A stretch of 64,000 nt of DNA from assembly GCA_023548195.1 (NCBI GenBank), contig JAJHZJ010000419.1, positions 2,540,773-2,604,772 on the forward strand, read 5' to 3'. The notes under the pieces were generated by a model, which saw only the letters and a program-made list of their open reading frames with translations, was not told where the DNA came from and did no database searches. Origin of the DNA: Bettongia penicillata ogilbyi. Taxonomy: Eukaryota > Chordata > Mammalia > Diprotodontia > Potoroidae. Positions 56,269-64,000 of this stretch are shown here, piece after piece (within the stretch, counting starts at the first letter, position 1; each line of letters begins with the position of its first letter). Both the position numbers and the translations under genes were made by a program.

Positions 56269-56329
56269 AGAGAAACCCCAACAAGCAAGAGAAATGGCAT
56301 AAATCTAATAAGTTGAAATTGAAGTCAGT

Positions 56330-56440
56330 CTCCAAAATATATTAAGCCCTTACTATTGCCATGTATTACACTAATCTCTGGTGATACATGTATAAGTGAA
56401 AAAAAAATCTTAAGGAGCTTACATTCTAAAGAAGAACATA
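56330..56440 (-). mobile_element. L2 LINE 3' end, reverse
   Basis: 'tattaagcccttactattgc', 'aatctctggtgatacatgta' and 'ttaaggagcttacattctaa'. Confidence 0.5.
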
Positions 56441-56739
56441 TTGAGAGAGTTGAAAAGTGGGTGGAACAAGGAGAGAATAGGGATATGGTGTCAAAATCTA
56501 GAGAAAGGAATGAATGACTCCTGGTTTAGGGACCTTCCTCAAATTGAAGTTTCCTGGGGTAATTCACCAAGGAAATAACCTGGATGGAAGAATATCTCAG
56601 GACAAGAGGACAGCTAAAACATAGTAGCAAAATCCTAAGAGTCAGAAGCAGAGCTAAGAAACAAATGAATGGGTTGAAATTAAAGCTCTACACTTTGGTT
56701 TTTTTAAAAAGTAAAAATTAATCATGAAAATTTGGATTG

Positions 56740-59345
56740 GGGCTAGGGGGTGGAGAAGAAACAGAAACTTCTAGAGCTCTCTCCCCAAGCCTAGCAAAAT
56801 ACCTGTAAAAAATGACTCTAAACAAATTCTAGAGCTGCAGAACCAAAAGAATGATAGAGTAAAGCAAACCCCCAGTCCAAGACAGCCTGGAAAGTCAACT
56901 GGAAGTGCCAATCATGCTGTGCTGGGAGCAGAGCTCAGTCTAGTTGGGTCATAGCAGCACAGATGGGACCTGAATAGGCCTCAGGGGTACTGAATCAATG
57001 GCACCTGTAGTGGTTTCCAAACTTTACAATCTCAAAATACTGAAGACAGATTGGAAAGTCAGTGGAAAAAACCTGTGGGACTTATGTGAGAGAGTACAGT
57101 GGTCCAACCCCAGTCCCAGGACAGTGGAGGGGGTGGAGGACCCCAGGGCAGCAGTACAGGCAGAGGTAGCAGCTGGTTCTGGAGCTCTAGGTCTTTAGAT
57201 TGTGGGGGGATCAAGTGACTGACAGTATACCTCCCACCCCCACTGGAAGCAGAGAACTACCTTGACAAAGAGCTCAAAAGTCAAGTAAATGGCTGGGGAA
57301 ATGAGTAAAAACTAGAAAACGAATCAGACTATAGAATCTTACTTTGGTAATACAGAGTACCAAATATACAAGCAGAAGAAGACAACAAAAATCAAAACTC
57401 CTACATCCAAAGCTGCCAAGAAAAATATGAATTGGTCTCAGACCAAAATCAAAGGATTTTGAAAATCAAGTAAGAGAAGTAGAGGGAAAATTAGGAAGAG
57501 AAATGAGAGTGACACAAGAAAATCATGAAAACAGAGTCAACTGTTTGCTAGAGGAGACCCAAAAAATGCTGAAGAAAATAACACTATAAAAGATAGACTA
57601 ACCCAAATGGCAAAAGAGATCCAAAAAGTCAATGAGGAGAAGACTACCTTAAAAACGAGAATTGGCCAGATGGAAAAGGAGATCCAAAAGGTCACTAAAG
57701 AAAATAATTCCTTAAAGATTAGAATGGAGTAGATGGAAGCTAATGACTTTATGAAAAATTCAGAAATTATAAAATAAAACCAAAGGAATGAATAAATAGC
57801 AGACAATGTGATAAATCTCATTGGAAAACCAACTGACCTGGAAAATAGATCCAGGAGAGATAATTTAAAAATTATTGGACTACTTGAAAACAATGATCAA
57901 AAAAAGGAAACTAGATATATTGTTCAAGATATTATCAACGAAAACTGATTTGATATTCTAGAACCAGAGGGTAAAAGAGATATTGAAAGAATTCACCAAT
58001 CACTTCCTAAAAGACATCCCAAAAGGAAAACTCCTAGGAATAGTGTAGCCAAATTCCAGAGCTCCCAGGTCAAGGAGAAAATATTGCAAGCAGTCAAAAA
58101 GAAATAATGTGAGTATTGTGGAAACACAATGAGGATAACACAACATCTAGCAGCTTCTACATTAAGGGAATCGAAGGGCTTGGAATATGATATTCCAGAG
58201 GTAAAAGGAGCTAGGATTAAAATCAAGAATCATGTACCCAACAAAACTGAGTATAATACTACAGTGGGAAAATGGTCATTCAATACAATAGAGGACTTTC
58301 AAGCATTCTAGATGAAAATACCAGAGCTGAATAGGAAATTTGACTTTCAAACACAAGAATCAAGAGAAGCATGAAAAGGTAAACAGGGAAGGGAAATCAT
58401 AAGAGACTTACTAAAGTTGAACTGTTTACATTCCTACATGGAAAGATGATATTTATGACTCTTGAGACTTTTCTCAGTATTAGGGTAATTGGAGGGATTA
58501 TATACATATACACAGAGGGCACAGGGTAAGTTGAGTATGAAGGGATGATATCTAAAAAAATAAAGGGGTGAGAGAGGAATATATTGGGATAAAGAGAAAG
58601 GGAGAAATAGAATGGGGCAAATTATCTCATAAAAAAGGCAAGATAAAGCTTTCTTAATGTAGGGGAAGAGGGGGGAGGTGAGAGGGAAAGAGTGAACCTT
58701 ACTTTCATTGGATTTGGCTTAAAGAAGGTATAACATGCACACTCAATTTGCTATGAAAATCTATCTTACAGTACAGGAAGGTAGAGGGCAAGGGGATAAG
58801 CAGGAGGTGGGGGGATAATAGAAGGGAGAGCAAATGGGAGGAGGGAGTAATTAGAAGTAAACACTTTTGAGAAGGGATAGGGTCAAGAGAGAGAATAGAA
58901 TAAATAAGGAGCAGGCTAGAAGGAAATACAGTCAGTCTTTCACAATATGACTGTTATGGAAGTGTTTTGCGTGACTGACTACACATAATCTGTATTGAAT
59001 TGCTTGCCTTCTTAGTGGGAATGGGTGGGAAGGGAGGAAGAGAGAGAAGCTGGAACTCAAAGTTTTAAAACCATGTGTTAAAATTTGTTTTTACATGTCA
59101 CTGGGAAATAAGACATACAGGCAAAGGAGTATAGAAATCCATATTGCCCTACAAGAAAATAGAGGGGAAGAAACTGAGAGAAGGGAGGCGTGCGATATAA
59201 TGGAGGACAGATTGGGGGAAAGAGTAATCTGAAGGTGCAATGTTGGGGTGAGCATAAGGGAGAGATAAGGAAAAAATTTGGAACTCAAAATCTTGTAGAA
59301 ATGAATGTTGAAAACTAAAAATAAATTGACAAATTAATTAAAAAA
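56740..59345 (+). mobile_element. Near full-length half-LINE-1 (HAL1-like)
   Basis: About 2.6 kb. A 5' UTR (about 56740-57300; 'ctctaaacaaattctagagc', 'gtcagtggaaaaaacctgtg') is followed by a decayed ORF1 (57301-58374). Then come about 970 bp of purine-rich 3' sequence ending 'aaaactaaaaataaattgac' and an A-rich tail. No ORF2 (endonuclease and reverse transcriptase, normally about 3.8 kb) lies between ORF1 and the tail. HAL1 elements of this layout are known in mammals. Loosely similar flanks 'gaaaatttggat' (56726-56737) and 'aaagatttaggat' may be a target-site duplication. Confidence 0.8.
57301..58374 (+). pseudogene. L1-type ORF1 pseudogene
   Basis: ORF1 proteins of L1 are trimeric RNA-binding chaperones that coat the element's RNA. 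ATG at 57301 and a TGA at 58372-58374 give a span of 358 codons, close to the L1 ORF1 size. Order seen: Lys-rich N-terminus; long heptad-like coiled coil (about 57500-57760); an RRM-like region opening with the Glu-Asn-Arg-Ser-Arg-Arg-Asp-Asn tract (about 57840) and later a Lys-Glu-Lys-Ile-Leu-Gln-Ala-like tract (58074); and a C-terminal domain ending in Gln-Glu-Ser-Arg-Glu-Ala. It is broken by a stop at codon 5 (57313-57315), stops near 57726 and 57945, and a pair of compensating single-base shifts near 58168 and 58265. Not functional. Confidence 0.78.
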
Positions 59346-59589
59346 GATTTAGGATGATTTCAGAAATAATTTAACAGAAGAGAAAAATGTACATGACATT
59401 CTTTTCAGATTTATGGAAAATGGTCACTTAAAACAGCACTTATCAATGTTTCTTATTCAAAGTGAAATATAATGTGGCTCAAAATGAATATTTGAAGAGA
59501 GTGAAAAAAAGAAAATTTGGATTATGTGAGATATGGTTACATAACCATAAATGTGAAAAATAACTGGGAATTTTAGTGAACTACAAGGT

Positions 59590-60165
59590 TAGTATACGTC
59601 AATAGTGTGAAAGCAGCAGAAAATTAATCTCATGGTAATTTAGCCTATATTAATTGAGATGTAGCACTAACAAGAGGTGGAGATAGTTCTAGCGTACATT
59701 ATCCTCATCATACATCTGGATAATTTTGTTCAATTTCAGATCTACATTTGAGAAAACACATCTGGGGAGGTAAGCATTATGGTAAAAGAGCACAAATCAT
59801 GTTATGCCAGGACTGACTGAGAGAACTATTGGTTGAAGCAACTATTGTCTGAGGGAATTAAAAAAAAAAAAAAGAAGGCTTAGGAGAAATATGACTACCA
59901 TCTTCAATTTTTTTTCAAAGTATAGAACTAGGAGTAATGGGTATCTTATGTAGAGAGGTAGATTTTAGCTGAACATAAAGTGAACCTTTTGATTAATCAA
60001 GCTATCCACGGCTACCTGAAAAAGGTAGTGAGCTACCATATCACAGATGGTCTTCAAGAGGAAGCTTAATAACTATTTGTCAGGAATGATGGTAGAGATC
60101 TCTGTCAAGGCACAGGTTGGGTTAGATAGCCTCTGAGGTTACTTGCAACTCTGGTATTCTGTAAT
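59590..60165 (+). mobile_element. CR1/L3 LINE fragment
   Basis: 'tctggataattttgttcaat', 'tagaactaggagtaatgggt', 'ctgaaaaaggtagtgagcta', 'ttgggttagatagcctctga' and the end 'gcaactctggtattctg' follow CR1/L3 order. An A-run at 59860-59874 interrupts it. Confidence 0.62.
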
Positions 60166-60169
60166 TCAA

Positions 60170-62395
60170 ATCAATGTCTCATTTGTGTACTTGTTAAAAC
60201 ACTCATTTTATTTTCTCCTAGATACTCAAACTAGTTCAGTTACAGAAATCTGAGAGTAGTTCATAGGAAATAAAGCCCACCCATAACTTTTCCTTTAAGA
60301 GAGTTTTTTTTAATAACAGTCAAATTTCTAAAACCATCATCTCCTTGAGATAACAGTACTAGATTAAGCATGCATCATGGTAAGTTGGAAGTCGATGAAT
60401 ATGTTATTACAGGCCAAAGCAATTGACCAATATGGCAGGAGCAGTTGCATATTTCTATCATGCTATTCTAAATATCATTTATTTAAAAACAACTCAAGGA
60501 TTTGTCTAAACTTTTGCCTTTGTTTCCCTTAAGGTTGAGGTCAGGAAATTAAAAATCCCTCTGGATTTACTTTTTAAAGATTTAATATTAACTGTTTCTC
60601 TGAGATTTATGTGGTCAAACTTAATATCTTATTTGTGTTAGTAGTGAGGACTTAAAATTTGTCATAAAGTAATTTATTTCTAGGAATCCATGGTATAACT
60701 TTTCCTAATGAAATGGTCAGTCTTATTCAAACCAACCAATGGCCACCTTGAAATAGAAGTTGGACAAGGTAGCTATGGCTAGTGAAGCTGTAAAGTATTA
60801 AAAATTCTAATCTTCCTGAAATAGACACTACTTCAATGCCCTAGAGGATAATTAGTAATGCTTTTTGGGAGGTTCTTTAATATATGTTGTTATAAAGGGC
60901 ATTATTTGCTTTATAAAAATACACATGATATTTTAAAGGGCAGAGATCAAAATAAATTTTAAAGGGCAGAGATCAAAATAAATTTTTGAGGGACAGTTAT
61001 GCTCAGAAACAAGTGTTCATAAAAATGAAGAGGAAGTCATCTGACTTTTATTATTAGAAGTCATTAAAATTATTTACACAAATAAGTGATTAACTATGAA
61101 CCTCTTAAGAATAGATAGCCTCCTTTTTTGAAAGGAAAATAAAATACAACTTTTATTCACTAAACCAAACATGGGATAGAAATCACAGTCTGGCTAGTTG
61201 ATCATTAAAGATTCTTCCGCTTTCCTGAAAAATAAAACTCATTATCATTAACAGATTTCATTCTTCTTAATCTAATGCTTGAATTTCAACAGCTCCATGA
61301 TTTTGTGGATGTTGATATTCTCTCCACATTGATAGAAATTACAATCCATCCATCTGGGCCTTAGCAGATTGTTAAGAGTTGCTGAAACAAACAAAATATT
61401 CCCATCTTGGTGGCCACCCTTTTGGGGAAGGATAAGCATCTTCCCACTGATTTTGGCTGGTCCTTGAAATACATACATATAGACTTTCTAGCTTGGTAGG
61501 ATCTCATAAAAAATGGTGCTCCATTGATATAACATTCAATAACATAAAGTCATCTCCCCACCACAAAAAGTCACTAGAATGGTACTTATAACAAAAGAAA
61601 CAGCCTAGTATAACACTGGCATTTCAACGTCCAGAATAAACTTACTCATTAGCACCATGGATGTGGTTATGTGGTTTACATCCAATCATTAATGTGTACC
61701 TTTGATTTATCCTACTGAAGATGACTTAACTGGTGAGCTAACTTTAACCCAGTTGGATTCCATTTAAAAATGGAAACTAGAGGTGACTGTGACTGCTAGT
61801 ACCAATGTTTCTCCAGCTTCAGTGTTTGTTTTGTTTTGTTTTCTACAAATCCATTTCTTTTCAAAACACCCAGTGAACACAGAATAATAGGAGTAAAGAT
61901 TTGTATCGGCCATACGAAAACAGATTATTTTCTCTCAGTTTTAATTTCCCATGAACATTGTTGCTCTACAAGCTCAGACATGTGCGTGGGGCCTCCCTGG
62001 TATTTCTTCCGCTGTTGCAATCCTGGTGCTGCCCAGCAGGTTTCTAATCTCTGACAGATTTTCATGCCTCAGTCGCCTTCCAATATTTGTTGAAACCAGC
62101 ATTAAAAGAAAACAATACAACACCAATATGCTTTGAGTAGAAGTTTTCATTCGAGAGAGCATGGGAAGAAAAATATAACGAGATCACAACATTTCTCAAC
62201 CAAAAGTAAATGGGGAAACATGTTGATATATTTCAGGCTTCCTTTAACAGTTCCCTTGCTAATAAATTCAATCTATGCTCAGCTTTTAGAGCTGATGTGG
62301 GGCTCTACAATTTTTCCTGCTAACAGGTTGTTTTCAAAACTCTTTGGAGCCCAGTATCCCACAAATAAAAACCCTTTTTTTGTTTCCCTTCTTCC
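60170..62395. other. Repeat-poor AT-rich stretch
   Basis: Over 2 kb with no recognised SINE or LINE, except the tandem duplication at 60931. Open frames (60-89 codons) overlap on opposite strands without motifs. No gene is supported. Confidence 0.35.
60931..60982 (+). repeat. Perfect 26-bp tandem duplication
   Basis: A 26-bp unit starting 'ttttaaagggcagagatc' at 60931-60956 is repeated without change at 60957-60982, and a third copy starts with 'tttt'. Perfect identity implies a recent event. Confidence 0.95.
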
Positions 62396-62399
62396 AAAG

Positions 62400-62620
62400 T
62401 AGCATAATATAAAGAAAGGAGCATTGGCTTTCAAAACAAAGGACCCATGTCCACATGCTAACCCTGCCACCTTTGTAACTTGAGGCAAATCACTTTACTC
62501 TCGTCCCAGTTTCTTTATCTGTATAAAGATAGAGGTGGATCACACAACCTCTTAGGTCCCTTCCAGTTTCAGTGAAAATATCAAAGCCCTACATAAATAC
62601 TAGCTATAATTATTTCCTTG
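62400..62620 (+). mobile_element. MIR SINE
   Basis: 'aggagcattggctttcaaaa', 'aacttgaggcaaatcacttt', 'cccagtttctttatctgtat', then 'cctcttaggtcccttccagt' and an end 'actagctataattattt'. Confidence 0.62.
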
Positions 62621-62639
62621 TCAAGCAGCTTTAACAGGG

Positions 62640-62910
62640 CAAACCCTTGATCAATATGATGAGCTCCCAAAACAACTTGATGAGCCTGCAGGGCAGGAAG
62701 CCTTTGTTGCATCTAATGGGGACCTACTCAAGTCATCATGTTGAGAGGAAATAAACAATTCCTAATTGATTTTCAGTGACTTGGGCTGCTGCCAAAATGA
62801 TTAACTATCTGGGACTCAGGAGGATGGACTGTGGTTAGAGCAATCACTTGTCTATGCAAGCCTATCAAAGAGAGGAAATGACAACTTTTCTTTTGTATTT
62901 GCAGCAATGT
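62640..62910. other. Repeat-free block, candidate conserved non-coding element
   Basis: About 270 bp of balanced composition (locally 40-45% GC) with homeodomain-like 'cctaattgattttcag' and 'aaaatgattaactatctggg'. It lies between a MIR and unassigned sequence. Conservation cannot be measured here. Confidence 0.25.
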
Positions 62911-63059
62911 TTCATTTATGTTTCTGTTTCAGACTAATGTGTCTTCTGGATGACTAGTGAAAGAAAAATACATAGAAAGTGCTCATGAGATATGACTTTG
63001 AGTGGATGCTTACCCACAGAGGGTCTAGAACTCAAGGGAGTTTCTAGGGGACCATATGA

Positions 63060-63250
63060 GATTTGTAAGAATAGGGACTGGATCTGTGATTTCATGGATC
63101 TAAGGAAATCCCAGGTGAGGTAATACCCTCTACAAATGAAAATTGGCACCTTTCTGCAATGTATAGTACTAAAATACTCAGTATGTCATTTCAGTGTGTA
63201 TCAGAGGTAGCACTTGAAACTGTGTAGCTCTGACTTCAAGGCTATTTCTT
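63060..63250 (-). mobile_element. CORE-SINE-type repeat
   Basis: 'ggatctgtgatttcatggat', 'ccaggtgaggtaataccctc', 'aggtagcacttgaaactgtg' and 'ctgacttcaaggctatttct'. Same family as 34025-34255. Confidence 0.55.
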
Positions 63251-63289
63251 CATATACCATTGTCTCTCAGTGGTCTGCGGATATATACT

Positions 63290-63670
63290 ACAATTACTAC
63301 TACCACTACCATTACTATTACTAACACTACTATAAATAATAATAAATATGCATTCAAATACATGTATTTAAATGTATGGGTGAGCATAATGTAGATATAT
63401 GTACATGTATATATATAATTAATGTATTTAGAGATATGTGTATACAGATATACACACATGCAACTATATAGTATATATATATAGCTTCATAGAGATATGT
63501 ATATATGGATACAAACGCAAATATATGGTATATATAAGATATGTAGCTTCATATGACTGAGATGCAATCTATGTATATGTGTATATATGTATTTGCAGGA
63601 ATTATAATACATTATACACATTCAAATATATGTATCTAGTGTTTTTATATGTACAATATAAATATATATT
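63290..63670. repeat. (ACT)n-like and (TATG)n simple-sequence tract
   Basis: A degenerate ACT/ATT triplet run (63290-63345) followed by about 320 bp of tata/tatg/acat words. Confidence 0.9.
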
Positions 63671-63689
63671 TTTAAGTTTGATAAATACT

Positions 63690-63885
63690 CTCATCACAAC
63701 AGCCTTGTAAGGTAGCTAGAGCATTTATTATCTCCATTTTTATATATGACAAAACTCAAGTTCTATCTTAATTGACTTGCCTATCATTATACAAGTACTA
63801 AGTGTTTGAGACAGGATTTGAACCCAGTTCTCCTGACTCCAAATCTAGTCATGCTGTTCGATGCTGATCCCAACTACTACTGTCA
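63690..63885 (-). mobile_element. MIR/tRNA SINE
   Basis: 'acaacagccttgtaaggtag', 'gagacaggatttgaacccag', 'ttctcctgactccaaatcta' in reverse SINE order. Confidence 0.65.
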
Positions 63886-63889
63886 TTCC

Positions 63890-64000
63890 TTTCTAAACAA
63901 TTTTTGCATTTTTTTTACAAATTCATATTGAAACATCCTGTCTCTCTTAATAGAATGTAAGCTCTCTGAGCCTATATTGGGAGCAAAGACTATGCTAGTT
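63890..64000 (+). mobile_element. L2-type LINE 3' region, cut by window end
   Basis: 'aatagaatgtaagctctctg' and 'gagcaaagactatgctagtt' resemble the L2 '...agctccttgagggcagggac' region. It runs off the window. Confidence 0.4.

Noticed and set aside
56097..56345. Several overlapping 64-70-codon frames
   Set aside because: Same artefact over the uninterrupted GGAA array that follows a SINE.
57537..57893. 118-codon minus-strand hydrophobic frame
   Set aside because: Antisense of the L1 ORF1 coiled coil. Lys/Glu-rich codons read backwards give Phe/Leu/Ser runs.
1..64000. Endogenous retrovirus or LTR pair
   Set aside because: I saw no pair of long direct repeats, primer-binding site, or gag/pol/env-like frames. 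The L1, RTE, CR1 and L2 matches explain all coding-like remnants I could place.
1..64000. tRNA genes at the many 'ggttcaaatc' B-box-like sites
   Set aside because: All lie inside tRNA-derived SINEs or MIRs, with no foldable cloverleaf or intact anticodon stem.

Overview
This is 64 kb of AT-rich vertebrate DNA in which I find no protein-coding gene, no RNA gene and no CRISPR array. The repeats point to a marsupial. There are many tRNA-derived SINEs with the 'ggcagctaggtgg...gtggatagagcac' head, several with an RTE/BovB-type tail ending near 'gacatgactgaa'. There are also MIR/Ther-1-like CORE-SINEs, very many L2 and CR1/L3 fragments, RTE (BovB-like) sequence, and L1 copies whose 5' UTR and ORF1 look marsupial. 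I cannot name the species. The window is intergenic or intronic. Almost all open frames are short, lie in repeats, or come from simple repeats such as GGAA, TG and TA.

Layout. 0-11 kb: CR1/L3, MIR, hAT, tRNA-SINE and L2 pieces, including a palindromic MITE (4.1 kb) and an L2 interrupted by two SINEs (7.4-8.7 kb). 11-17 kb: few recognisable repeats; 15.0-16.3 kb is the best candidate for conserved non-coding DNA. 17-31 kb: dense MIR/L2, a TA-flanked MITE with an L1 tail inside it (21.2-22.0 kb), a cluster of forkhead-like sites (23.0 kb) and a 400-bp TA-rich simple-sequence tract (24.8-25.2 kb). 31-38 kb: a full-length SINE with target-site duplication (33 kb), a reverse-strand L1 that passes from ORF1 straight to a 3' UTR (34.4-35.9 kb), and an L2 split by another full-length SINE (36.3-37.5 kb). 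38-47 kb: MIR, L1 tails, a hAT with an exact 8-bp duplication (43.2 kb) and one unexplained open frame (41.1-41.5 kb). 46.7-50 kb: a deep nest in which an L2 holds an RTE, which in turn holds an L1 3' end and a composite SINE. 50-56.3 kb: CR1/L3 split by a hAT, two long GGAA arrays, L2 and MIR. 56.7-59.3 kb: a near full-length half-LINE-1 (HAL1-like) with 5' UTR, decayed ORF1 and 3' tail but no ORF2. 59-64 kb: CR1/L3, a perfect 26-bp tandem duplication, a repeat-poor stretch and terminal simple sequence.

Nothing here forms a pathway or operon. What the window does record is a history of insertions, and several are resolved to the base by target-site duplications. I found no new biological system. 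The most interesting items are the two ORF2-less L1 elements, the modular SINEs whose 5' module occurs in both orientations, and the MITE hairpin with microRNA-precursor geometry. Family names come from recognised consensus features without a database search.
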